Positions 20,758 to 31,346 of a stretch of DNA of 64,000 nucleotides are shown here, piece after piece (position 1 is the first letter of the stretch; every line of letters starts with the position of its first letter). Below the pieces are notes generated by a model. It made no database searches. It was not told where the DNA came from and was given only the letters and a program-made list of their open reading frames with translations. Position numbers and translations under genes: made by a program. Origin of the DNA: Pristionchus mayeri (Eukaryota > Nematoda > Chromadorea > Rhabditida > Neodiplogasteridae); contig BTRK01000005.1 of assembly GCA_036245805.1 (NCBI GenBank), positions 17,646,984-17,710,983 on the forward strand, read 5' to 3'.

Positions 20758-23105
20758 TCGTGAGAAAGATCAAAAAATTAGAAAGAACACAGAGAACGAA
20801 ATCCCTTCAATTCACATTGCGGAACGTGCAATCCTCAATCATTCCCCATTCATTCCCTTCTCTCCTCCCCTTCCCGGTCGGTATGTTTCGCCCTCTTTCG
20901 TCCCTCAAACACGTTTCTAGCGGTTTACAAGATTCTATTTCACATTATTGTATGACTTATGTTCCAAAATTTGTTCCTTTACCTTAGCAGAATATGATAG
21001 ACAAATAGTTTGAAGTGGTTTGTATACATCAAGAATCGCAAAAATTAGACTTTACTCAGATCTTCCGATTCAGTATTAACTACTTCCAGGTCACATCCAC
21101 GTCAACGATCATGGGTTGCTTCTTCTCCTTATCTTCCTTCTCCTTCTTCGTCAACTTCTTCTTCTTCTTCTTCTCCTTCTCCGTCTTCTTTTCCATATAA
21201 ACGAGCTTCGGATTGAATGGACGAATGCATCGATGGCGATGGAGTTGCTGGAGTGCAGCGTAGTTGGCCATGATGGAGAGAAGCTTAAAATTTTATTTTT
21301 AATACCGAAGGATATTTGAATATAATTCTTATCCGACTCTTAATGGGAAATATGCACATTCTTTTGTTCGAAATTGAATGTTATGAAATAAGAAGAGTGG
21401 GCGATTCAAGGCATTTGATTTGCTTCAAACATCGGAACACGAATGCCGTGGTCTCCCTCTCTCCTCTTTCAATTCATTTAGGGAAAGTGATCTTTAGTGC
21501 AATAAGAGAGGAGCAGGAGAGAGGGGCGCGGAAATTGAAATTCGAAAGAGCATCTCTACTCTTGACACAAGTTTACTCAAACATTTCGCTGAAAGATATT
21601 AATAGAGACCGAACCCCATAGATCAAACAGGAGCACTAACTCATAAATAATCTAATCAATGTAAAGGTGATCTTACGCCGAGGGAGAAGGTAACGCCTGC
21701 ATCCATAGACTCCGTCTCATACAAAGTGCCCGTCTCCGTCCCATAGATTATTGCAAGTCTTGGAGTGCTCAATTTGATCTCCTTCCCCTCCCCCTTTCCT
21801 GAAAATGAACAATAAACTCATTTCAGATAATTGTGCATCACCATCCATCGCCCCTCTGGAACATCCATAGTACAAAATCAGCTGGATGTATCTCCCTGTT
21901 TCCTTGTTGAAGAGAGAGGTACGATTATCCAGTTCTTTCACAATCTCAGATAGTGGCAGAACATTGTTCTCACAGCTCTGAAAGATATTATTTATTTATC
22001 ATTTACGGACAGAGTGAAAGAATTACTAAATATATTCGTACTAAAAGGTGAGGAAATGGTGATGATAATATCGTACCTCCTCGAGGAGACATCCAGGGAG
22101 GGTGATATGGCCCCTTTGGCCGTATAGTGCACCAGGAGCCATTACTTTAACGAAGAGAGTCTTAATGGAGGGATAATTCCGCACGAATCCCAACGTATCA
22201 TCAACAGCTTCAATCATCTGAAGTTAAATTTTGAAATAAAAACAATAAAAATGTCCTTATATCTTGATTCATAGATTAGTTTGTCCGGAAGTCAAAGTTA
22301 TCTTGCAGTTATATTTATGCTAGATTAATAAAAAAAGATTTGTACAGTAACTCAGAGTTGCTTACTAACGAAAGGAGCACGGAGAGCCTGAGAGAGATAT
22401 CGGTTCACCCCGACCTTGAGGCATCGTTTACCTCAGATTTGCTTATTTTCCATTTGATCTCTGATCTCGGCGATCTTTTGCCCTTTCCCTCTCCCTCATT
22501 TCAAAACCCTTTGTCTGGAGAGAGAGACCTTTGTTTAGGGAGAGAGAGAGAGGCCTTTCTCTCCATTCACTCTTCCATTTTCTCCTCTCTCAGGTTGGTT
22601 GCTCATTTTTCTCGTTATTCTTTTCGACTTTCTTTTCAGACTCTCAATGCTGCTTCTTCCAATTGTTTCGAAATGGTCCATAACCATCATCAGCATGGAA
22701 GACAATGAGAATAGCCGTCCAAAGAGATCAAGATGAGCTATTACTCTATATTTCTTTCCCTTGTCTATTTGCTTCCCTTTTATGATCTTCAGGTGATCTA
22801 CCGTGAATCCCTTTCGATGAACTACAACAATCAACGTCTAACTTCATATCAACTATGCTCTCCATTCCTCCTTTAGATGAGTTCCTTTATACATACGAAT
22901 TGATCTTTGAACCCTTCACGTCATTCTTTTAAACTGCTCAGATTGATCATATTCAGAGGTCAACCCGTGCTAGCTATGCTTGTGTCTGGATTACCAGAAA
23001 TGACACGTCATTATCGTCATCTTCCGTCCTTCTTTGGTGCCTAATCCCAAATATTTCTGCTCCCCATGCCCCTGTCGCTGAGGGAGGCATCTCTGAGGTA
23101 CTGTA
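20758..23105. repeat. Right arm of the inverted segmental duplication
   Basis: Reverse-complement counterpart of 1037-3310, with the same order of exons read on the minus strand: a terminal exon related to 1042-1097 (near 23030-23100), an open exon-like segment at 22535-22834 (minus, with HLKIIKGKQIDKGKKYRVIA), and the caspase-like exons. This arm lacks the 231-bp insert found at 1654-1884 in the other arm. The exon-like segment is open here but broken by a stop in the left arm, suggesting it was coding before duplication. Confidence 0.8.
21080..22217 (-). CDS. Caspase-like gene, copy 2, with substituted catalytic residues; 5' end not found
   Basis: Minus-strand exons 22077-22217, 21842-21977 and 21677-21798 match copy 1 in length and phase exactly (141, 136 and 122 bp). 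A final exon ending at about 21080 encodes SIMANYAALQQLHRHR, a lysine/glutamate-rich run and MIVDVDVTWK. In copy 1 the candidate catalytic His lies in VAHG and the Cys in YYGCCRA. Here the aligned words are MAPG and YYGCSRG, so both positions are replaced (Pro for His, Ser for the residue before Arg). If the caspase-like reading is right, this copy is an inactive pseudoenzyme, but unlike copy 1 its tail is in frame. The terminal exon also begins with a possible independent ATG (MANYAAL). Upstream exons were not found. Confidence 0.45.
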
Positions 23106-23360
23106 CCGTTATTCTGATTATGTTAATTACTGACGCTACACTTGCAGTGGACCAGCAGTTCTCCCCCGTATGGATTATCCTCCAGCATCTACAAATACCC
23201 TATCCTCCAGCATCTACAAATATCATAATCACTTAGTATTTGTTTTATCGTTTACACTCTAAAATCCCCCCCCCACAGCATACAACTGGAATTTCGAATA
23301 TATTTGAGTACAAAATAATATTCATTCACACTAAATTTTATTTAATATCGACAATATTTG
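22218..23360. other. Region upstream of caspase-like copy 2
   Basis: Most of this lies in the duplication arm. Beyond the arm (23106-23360) there is a direct repeat of TATCCTCCAGCATCTACAAAT (two copies near 23177 and 23202) and AT-rich sequence. No complete gene is visible on either strand. Confidence 0.4.
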
Positions 23361-23370
23361 ACCAACTTTT

Positions 23371-23511
23371 TTGCTCTCCTCTTCTCCGTACCCGGACCAC
23401 TCGATTAGCCCAATCTCCGAAGGATCTCTCAGTTTCGTTTCACTGGTGGCTCGATACGATGGTCGTCCAAAGGGCAAGAAAGTTGAAACCATTTTTGAAA
23501 GCATCCGTAAA
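23371..23511 (+). other. Exon-like coding segment, gene unidentified
   Basis: One frame reads YPDHSISPISEGSLSFVSLV then ARYDGRPKGKKVETIFESI and stops at a plausible GTAAATTT donor. Codon usage and composition look coding, but no acceptor is obvious and no neighbouring exon was found. A preceding segment at 22990-23098 (plus strand, ending APVAEGGISE before GTACTG) may belong to the same gene or may simply be the antisense of the duplicated terminal exon. Confidence 0.3.
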
Positions 23512-23990
23512 TTTCCTTAAAAATGTTTGTTTTTATTTATGTTTTATTTACTGCTGTGAATGTCGATAAATTCGAATTTAGTTTGTGCCTTGTATTAATT
23601 CGCCTAATTCAGAGGTTAGCTCGATTTCTATGTCAGAGGCGTAGTAATGTTTAAAAAAATTTGATTAGTGAAAATAGACGACCAGGATTCAAAATTAATC
23701 GTTATAGAAGGGGAATAAGAGATGGGGAGTAATTGTACCTGAATTCACGAGGAGCGACGAGGCGAAATATTATTAGAATAAGGGAGGGGAATATTTATAG
23801 ACGATTGCTCGAATACGTAAATTTTTGATATATCGAGTGATTCGAGAGAGTGAGGGATAAACGAATATCGTTCTCCCTGCTTTGCATCTCATCTTTCACT
23901 ATAAATAGGCCTCCATTCCGCTCAACTTCCATTCGGTCAATCGGTGAATCGCTCCCCTCGTTCACTCCTCGTTCAAGAATCAAGATCGTC

Positions 23991-24025
23991 GTCGCTCCTC
24001 GTCAACTGGTGTCTACTCTGATGGA
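23991..24025. repeat. Direct repeat flanking the minisatellite (left copy)
   Basis: CGCTCCTCGTCAACTGGTGT and the following CTACTCTGATGGA occur here and again at 24566-24600, on either side of the pyrimidine minisatellite. The exact repeat suggests a duplication that includes or generated the satellite tract. Confidence 0.75.
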
Positions 24026-24044
24026 TCCTCTCGCCCTCTCCCCT

Positions 24045-24560
24045 CCTCCCTCCACCCCCCCCCTCCCCCTCCCTTCCCCCTTCCTCTCCCCATCGCACCT
24101 CCTCTTCCTCTCCCCATCCCACCTTCTCTTCCTCTCCCCATCCCACCTCCGCTTCCTCTCCCATCCCACCTCCTCTTCCTCTCCCCATCCCACCTCCTCT
24201 TCCACTCCCATCCCACCACCTCTTCCTCTCCCCATCCCTTCCCCCTTACTCTCCCCAACCCACCTCCTCTTCCTCTCCCCATCCCACCTCCTCTTCCACT
24301 CCCATCTCACCTCCTCTTCCTCTCCCCATCCCAGCTCCTCTTCCTCTCCCCATCCCACCTCCTCTTCCACTCCCATCTCACCTCCTCTTCCTCTCCCCAT
24401 CCCACCTCCTCTTCCTCTCCCATCCCACCTCCTCTTCCTCTCCCCATCCCTTCCCCCTTACTCTCCCCATCCCACCTCCTCTTCCTCTCCTCCCCCCTTA
24501 CCTTCCTCTCCTCCTCCACCTTTCCCCCCTCTATCCCCTCCTCTCCACCTCCTCAACTTC
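24045..24560. repeat. Pyrimidine minisatellite
   Basis: Irregular tandem array built on CCTCTTCCTCTCCCCATCCCA-like words, about 20-25 bp per unit. The plus strand is nearly pure C+T; the minus strand has repeated GGGG and GGTGGGATGGGG runs. Long open frames exist on both strands only because stop codons are rare in such sequence; they are not treated as genes. Confidence 0.9.
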
Positions 24561-24565
24561 TTCGT

Positions 24566-24600
24566 CGCTCCTCGTCAACTGGTGTCTACTCTGATGGATT
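24566..24600. repeat. Direct repeat flanking the minisatellite (right copy)
   Basis: Second copy of the segment at 23991-24025, containing CGCTCCTCGTCAACTGGTGT. A further C-rich tract without clear repeat unit follows at about 25025-25190. Confidence 0.75.
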
Positions 24601-25289
24601 CCCTCGCCCCCTCCCCTTCCCATGAACCATACCTCCCCATCCCCTGGCCCCTCCCTTCACATTTCCTTGGATCCACGATCGTCAACCACACCTCTCCCTC
24701 TCCTATCACATTCCTCTCCTTTCCTTCTCCTAATTCTCAGGGGATCTCTCCGACGTCTCCCAGCACTTCCAAGTCCATCTATCCCATGCCATCTTCACGA
24801 AATGTGTGTTGGTCCTTCCCCTACCGTACCCTGACTACCGTATCTATCCTACTCCCAATCACTGTGTAACCGTATCCTGATCTCCCATATCATGTACCGT
24901 TTACGTGCGGCAGCTTCTCTCACCTCTCCTCTACTATATCTACGTCATCGAGAGTTTCTTCGATGAAAGAAAGTTCGCTCCTCAAGTTCATCTTCTATCA
25001 AGGATACATAGTTAAAGGTACCGTTGCCCCCCTCCCTTCCTCCCCTTCCTCTCCCCATCCCACCCCTCTTCCTATTCCATCCCCATTTCCCATTCATCTC
25101 CTCTCCCACCCTTCCTTCCTCTCCTCCCCCACCTCCCTACTTTTTGCCCACTCCTCTCCGCGTCCCCCTCTCAACCCTCCCCCCTAGCAACTCCTTCCAC
25201 ACATCCTGGTACTGGTACCTATCCCCCTCCTCATTTGGTGCATCAAGCAATTTATAGTCGTGAAGAGAGGACTATGCTAGGTGTTGTAG
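24601..25289. other. C/T-rich non-coding interval
   Basis: Continues the pyrimidine bias of the minisatellite, densest at 25025-25190 (CCCACCTCCC-like words). Open frames here are compositional. No gene recognised. Confidence 0.5.
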
Positions 25290-25475
25290 TGTGGTTAGGC
25301 CGACTACTGCTAGGACTACGTATCCATGCTGCCCAAAGCGCTTCTAGGGAACGCTACCTTTCGCAAGTGGGGTCACTACCAGTTTAGAGACCCCGGTGGT
25401 ATGGGGGGCTTGGCCTTCCCAGGCGTGTAATCGAGCTCATGATGAGCGGCGCCTCACACCACTGCGCCACTCGTG
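25290..25475 (-). mobile_element. tRNA-derived SINE
   Basis: Read on the minus strand it begins CGAGTGGCGCAGTGGTGTGA, containing TGGCGCAGTGG, a match to the RNA polymerase III A box. About 35 nt later GAGCTCGATTA resembles the B box. The remaining body (GACCCCACTTGCGAAAGG and so on) is not tRNA-like, as expected of a SINE. The left boundary and any tail are uncertain. Confidence 0.55.
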
Positions 25476-25662
25476 TTCATTCGTTTTAACATCTTCTTAA
25501 AGTGTCGAAAAATGATCCACTATATTTGTGTTCGTGATGCATTAATGCTATTTCTGGAACATTTTGAAACAATTTATCAGATAGAACTTACATTAGAACC
25601 CACGAAAATTAGATTCCGCTTCAGCATAACAACAACAATAAACATACAAAATAAATTAATAT

Positions 25663-27566
25663 TCACTCGTTATCGTCGAAATCTTGAATTTCGGAGAAGA
25701 ATTGAGCATCTGAATCGAAGACGACCCCGCTGTGCTGGAAAGGAATACGTTTATTATTTCAGTCCACAGTTTGAAATATATTTTAGAATCTCTCATCATT
25801 ATTCAAGTTAAAAAGACAATTCATACCTTGCGTGCAAATGTCGTCTCGATCGATTTGTCCGTGCAATTATGAGATCTCTTCAATCCACGGGTAATTGATT
25901 TGTTCTGAAATCAGCCATTGATTTATGCAGCAATTCCAAATGTGCAGTAAAATTCGCTTACCTCCTCCTCCTCTCTCGCCTTTTCGATCTCTTCAATGAG
26001 GTACTCTACGGGAAATCTCTCTTCACTCTCATATTTTATCATGCCGATCAGCATCTTGTTGAGGTCTTCTGAGAGCGCTGAAGAGATTGCATTATGTCAA
26101 GAGAAAGTTTACGAGGAAATGAACAGTGAATGATTTGTTTGGGCGAATTTTCGTACCTTCAGTGACTCGAGTAGGCTCTTCTTGCACGAGACAATTCCAT
26201 TCCTCATCTGTCAGGGGAGCATCAGCAGGCACTGAGATCTGAATAACCAACTGATTTTTTTATAAATATATGTTTTTTATATTTATGTTTTCATGTTAAT
26301 GAGCTGGCTGGAAAGACAAGCTTACTTCAGTTTCAGGAACAAAGGTAAACCCTGGAAATAGAAGACACCTCAGCAATAGAGATTCCGAGTGAGTAGACGT
26401 CGGCGAGTCGAGTGACAGGACCGAATTGATATTCCGGGGCCAAATATTGCTTATCTCCCGCTCCATAGTCAACGAATTCCTGGAGAGAATGAATTTAAGG
26501 AAGAACTCAATTCAACCAAAAGAAGATTGAATAGAGATGCATGCTACTGTTTATTATCTATATTGCAGTATTGTTTTGATTTAATTGCCATTAATTTTGC
26601 TTTAATAATTAAGAATTAGTAAGCCTTACACGAGATCCCGAGACAGAGAAATCGGCGAGTTTAATGGTGCCATCTTCGCTTCTCAAGAGATTGGCAGGCT
26701 TGATGTCCATGTGCACGATCCAGTCCTTCCCGAGGTGGGACAATGCCTGAAAAGCAAATGATTGTTTGTTTCAAACATTTTTTCTTTTCTTTTTTTTCTC
26801 ACCTGTAGAGTATCCCAAAGGACTTTCTCGATATCCGCGATCGAGAGTTTATTCATCCTCTTCCAATAGGAATCCACACTCTCTGCGCAGAATTCCATCT
26901 GCAAATCAATGAATAAATTCAAACGTTAGTCTCTCCATGCTCAGATACACTCTCATTTTGACACATAAATGATAATAACCATGTATAAATAAAACAAATA
27001 CTTACCAGAAGAAAGAGCGACTTCTTCTCAGTCCAGCCAAGTTTGTATTGAACAATGTTGGGGTGAGGCTTAAAGCCGATTAGCTTGTGCATCCGAACCT
27101 GGAATCGGCGATCGATAAATTTTATTTCGTAAGTGTTTAATAACTCGCCTCATTGAGGTTCTCCTTGCTGTACTTTCTTCCTTTACTCTCCTCCTCAGCT
27201 TTGATCTTGAATTCTTTCAGGGCGAAAGATTCGCCCGATTCCTTTGCTTGAACCAACGTGACCTGATAACAAAAAATTCTTATTTGATCGGTAACACTTA
27301 AAATATAGACGTTATAAGGATATACCTTTCCGAAGTGGCCCTCTCCCAAAACGCGCATTTGAATGAAATGATTCTCCACGTAGGTCGCGTTATCGAGAGC
27401 GAGAGAAGGACTGGGAACGGAGGAGAGCTGAATAAGGGAATTCACAGAAGTTGAAATGACTTCTTCTAGTGGTGCTACTTTTTTCGGTGGAAATAATGCT
27501 TACTTTCAGCCTTTTTGCGAGAAGACGGACTGAAGTGCGACGAGTGGGAGCATCGAGAGATGACAT
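25663..27566 (-). CDS. Myt1/Wee1-like protein kinase, frame break in the C-lobe
   Basis: Exons: 27504-27566, 27326-27427, 27149-27262, 27006-27098, 26803-26898, 26630-26746, 26369-26479, then 26157-26238, 25962-26077, 25827-25904 and 25663-25734. Kinase features in order: glycine loop GEGHFGK, lysine in SFALKEFK, TELC-like MEFCAESVDSYW, catalytic loop VHMDIKPANLL, metal motif DFS instead of DFG, GAGDKQYLAPEY, and ADVYSLGISIAE. This order, with DIKPAN and GDxxYLAPE, is characteristic of the Wee1/Myt1 group, which phosphorylates CDK1 to restrain mitosis. Between the exon ending at 26369 and FVPETE (about 26328-26351) only 17 bases separate recognisable coding words, and the frame does not continue into the next exon (ISVPADAPLTDEEW). 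Either the gene is damaged there or the annotation misses a variant splice. The intron after 27149 starts with GC. Confidence 0.75.
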
Positions 27567-28214
27567 CTTCGAGATTTCTGGAATGGTTTTAGAATTATGC
27601 GGGTATTACGATAAATTGTGGAAGTGTTGTCTTCATGAGTAATAATGAGAAGAAATGGCCCACGGGGGATCAAGCCAATTTTTAGTGTGATATTGTGAAA
27701 ATATCCTATCGAAGAAGAGGTCAAAAGTAGCGAGTATTAGAGCAAGAGATGAATGATTGAATGAATGGAGAAGGATCGGATCAGTGGGAGTAGATTGGAA
27801 GCCGTAAATGGGGAGGAATCTTCAGACTTCGTTTAGGGGGAGGGGGGAGACCATGCCACAGGGTGCATTCATGTTTGTTGTCCCCTTATTTTCATCATAA
27901 AGAGGAATGACTCATTAAAACAATATAGCAATTCTTATTTGAAAGAAAGTAATGATCGAAAATAAAAACTCAGAAGATTTTGTTTTCTTTTTTTAGTCCG
28001 AAGTGAGGCAACGTTCTGGAAAATGAGAAAAGCAGAACCAAAGAAGGAAATGACGCGCCACATTATGACATGCAATGATCAAGCAAATTAATGAAACTGA
28101 ATAGATATGTTTCGACTAATGTGGACAAAATAAAGTGGCCGGTTCCATCGAAGGATCGACTTTGGATGGGAAGTGGTAGGAGAGAGAGAAATTGAAAGTT
28201 TGGTAATACAATTA
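27567..28214. other. Intergenic, promoter side of the kinase
   Basis: No gene recognised. A purine-rich stretch around 27770-27850 (GGGGGAGGGGGGAG) and an AT-rich stretch follow. Short open frames only. Confidence 0.35.
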
Positions 28215-28218
28215 TTAA

Positions 28219-30105
28219 CACGTGTATCACGAGTCAGCGGATGAAATATTGACCACACGGGAACATTTTTAAAATTTGCATGCCTGATTCGGTCCAGATT
28301 ATGGTGGGAGAATACCCAGGAGAGAAGATTTCGAAAAATATATGTCATTGGTTCCAGAGCCGGCTTTTAGGAATTTTCCGGTTTTGCACCTTGCTATGTT
28401 GTTGCTCAGCTCCCAGATGAGCTATAGAGATGGCAAGGTGCTCAAAATGTGCGGAAAAATATTTCAAACAACTTTTATGTCGGAATCTTCTTTGTAGGAC
28501 GAAGTAGAAAAATTTTACTGTCGAAAAAGCTTGATCTTTTTCGAAAATTAAATGTTTTCACTGTAATGCCGGCGACTATCCCGGGTTTTCTTTTCAAAAA
28601 ATGAAAGATCGACTCAATATACGTTAGAAAAAAATAAAACAAAAAATTGTATTAGGGTATATTTTGACTTTTTAAACTTAAATGTTAGATAGTGACTTCG
28701 ACATGTACAAAATCTTTCCATGTGTGATTCTATAAATCTCAGAATGATGTTAGTTGGTAGCCTTGGAAGTTTTATGATATTAGAAGTAATATGGCAATCG
28801 GAAACTAGAATTTTGCTACCTTTGAAAAAATCGAATTTTTCAGCATCGATTTTTCACATGTTTGGGTGCTTTAAATTTGAAAACACAGGATCGTGGCCAT
28901 CCAAGTCAAAAAGATATCACAAGTAGGCCTCGTATAGATTGAAAATTTCGCAAATTGGGAGATAGCTTCCCTTCTGATTTTTCGTAAGATTCGCTCAAAC
29001 TTGCGTCTCCGGATGAGTGGCAATTTTTTAAGTTTAGATAATGATGAAATGGCGATGAAACATGAACAAATTTGTATGTTAAAAATCTGTTTAAAAATTA
29101 TTTTATCATATAAAGTTGATAAAACCACACTTTTCTTATGTTAAAAATATTTTTTCCAAAATTATTCAATTAACATTTGAAGTATTTTTTTCATCAAATT
29201 CGTGACTTTTTTCTGGGTTTTCCGTTTTAAATATTTATAAATAAATTTTCAACGTACCAATCTGGTCAAGGTCATTCGTCATTTCATCATTGTTGAAACT
29301 TTGACATTTTCGATACCTCGGCGGACGCAAGTTTGAGCGAATCTTACGAAAGATCAGAAGGGAAGCTATCTCCCAATTTGCGAAATTTTCAATCTATACG
29401 AGGTCTACTTGTGATATCCTTTTGACTTGGATGGCCACGATCCTGTGTTTTCAAATTTAAAGCACCCAAACATGTGAAAAATCGATGCTGAAAAATTTGA
29501 TTTTTTCAAAGGTAGCAAAATTCTAGTTTCCGATTGCCATATTACTTCTAATATCATAAAACTTCCAAGGCTACCAACTAACATCATTCTGAGATTCATA
29601 GAATCACACGTGGAAAGATTTTGTACATGTCGAAGTCACTATCTAACATTTAACGTTAAAAAAGTCAAAATATACCCTAATAAAATTTTTTGTTTTATTT
29701 TTTTCCTAACGTATATTGAGTCGATCTTTCATTTTTTTGAAAAGAAAACCCGGGATAGTCGCCGGCATTACAGTGAAAACATTTAATTTTCGAAAAAGAT
29801 CAAGCTTTTTCGGCAGTAAAATTTTTCTACTTCGTCCTACAAAGAAGATTCCGATATAAAAGTTGTTGGAAATAATTTTCCGCACATTTTGAGCACCTTG
29901 CCATCTCTCTAGCTCGTCTGGGAGCTGATTAACAACATAGCCAGGTGCAAAACCGGAAAATTCCTAAAAGCCGGCTCTGGAACCAATGACCTATATTTTT
30001 CGAAATCTTCTCTCCTGGGTATTCTCCCACCATAATCTAAGTGAGAACGGAGATATATTTTTCTAAAATATTCCCGGGTACCTCCGCTGACTCGTGATAC
30101 GTGTG
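28219..30105. mobile_element. 1.9-kb palindromic foldback element with TTAA flanks
   Basis: Two arms of roughly 900 bp are inverted copies around a centre near 29162. For example CATTGGTTCCAGAGCCGGCT at 28345 is complemented by AGCCGGCTCTGGAACCAATG at 29970. The outer ends read CACGTGTATCACGAGTCAGC and the complement of CACACGTATCACGAGTCAGC, each bordered by TTAA (28215-28218 and 30106-30109), the target of piggyBac-type transposases. No transposase is encoded; the mirrored open frames in the arms are by-products of the palindrome. The arms are nearly identical apart from scattered substitutions, implying a young element or gene conversion between arms. Confidence 0.85.
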
Positions 30106-30109
30106 TTAA

Positions 30110-30682
30110 AGGTAACGACTAAGAGAGAAACAAGTCAGCTGCTAGGTAGAATAGATGGTATATGGAGTGTATTTGGCTGAGAAATGAATGCGAGAATGAA
30201 TGAGGAAGGATCGGAAGCGTGGCAGTAGATTCGTAGGTCGGAATCCGTCTACCTTCCGATAAAGGGAGGTAGATTGCAACCTCGTTTATGCTTTACTCTT
30301 ATGATGTTTATGATGTACGTTTATGATGACCACAGGGTACTCTTATGATACATCTTGGATAATTGAGTTAGTTTATAAGCATAAATAACTTCAAAAGAAC
30401 AATGGAAAAAAGTTATTCTCACACAATAATATCACCGAGAATCGCGATTGCGGACGATTTTTCCATCGACTGATTATGAAGGCGAACTGAATACTTTACC
30501 TTAGATTTCAGTAACAAATTATCCTTTTTTTTATTCCCTATGCGCCATTCGAACAATGACGAGACTCTATTGATCTTTTCCATTACTTAAATTTTGTCAC
30601 CACATTTCACTCCCAACCGTTCTTCAATATCTCTTGATACATTACATCCGCATCAATCACTCTGAAATTTAGATAAACATAT
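30110..30682. other. Intergenic between two mobile elements
   Basis: Low-complexity and AT-rich, with repeated words such as TTATGATGTACGTTTATGATGA (near 30300-30340). No coding or RNA feature recognised. Confidence 0.35.
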
Positions 30683-31190
30683 TAGGTTGCCTTTGTCACT
30701 TTTTCTAAACCTTATTTCTTTAAGGATACAATATCACGAGTTCAGTTATACTTACCATCATTATTGCCAATATGTGTCCAGTGTTCCTTCAACTTATGGA
30801 TCCCCTCTCTTTAGAACCCAACTGGGCGCGAGACAAAGTTTTGCTTGGTTGCAGCATCGAGACTTCCACGGGAATTGAAGGCCATTGCTCTAAGGGAATG
30901 CGTCAGGTCTGCGAAAAGCCAGTATTCCTGTGGGGCCAAGTCAGTAGAATTCGGGGGATGGGGGAGAACCAACCATCCATATCCAGTCACTTATAGCTTG
31001 ATTTGTTTAGCGATATGAAGACGGGCGTTTTCGTGCTAATAGTAACCTTTCGTCTCATCAGGCTTGAACCATCAAGTTATTTCTTCAGATTCTGTAGTTG
31101 TGCGACGGCCTTGGCCCCAGTATTTAGTATGCCCTTGGTAAGCAGCTCCGATTAGATCACGCCATCCCCTCTCCATCAAACTAATATCAT
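30683..31190 (-). pseudogene. Decayed mariner transposase, C-terminal part
   Basis: On the minus strand the frame reads HENARLHIAKQIKL, stop, then GWLVLPHPPNSTDLAPQEYW and LFADLTHSL. This aligns with the conserved mariner transposase stretch around the last catalytic Asp (HDNARPH...LPHPPYSPDLAP.DYHLF). Several stops and frame changes follow. The sequence ends at 30683 in TATTAGGTTGCCTTTGTCAC, a mariner-type terminal repeat. The 5' half and left terminus are missing, so this is a dead 3' fragment. Confidence 0.8.
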
Positions 31191-31346
31191 GATTTTTTAG
31201 GGGGCGTATCTCATATTTGGAGACATCCTATGGGGTCTCTCCTTCTCCAACCCAATGGGCTCCCCTGTGGTTGTTATCGTGATCAGTATCGTGATCGTGA
31301 TCGTGATCATTATCACAGATCTCCTGTAAGATCGCAGGAACCAATA

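Noticed and set aside
23850..24869. Long open frame (339 codons) through the pyrimidine tract, and its G-rich antisense frames
   Set aside because: Open only because the minisatellite has almost no stop-forming words; the translation is a Ser/Pro/Leu low-complexity repeat without start context or splice structure.
28720..29599. Two near-identical proteins of ~65 residues on opposite strands
   Set aside because: They are the two arms of the 1.9-kb palindrome; identical open frames follow from the inverted repeat and show no coding features.
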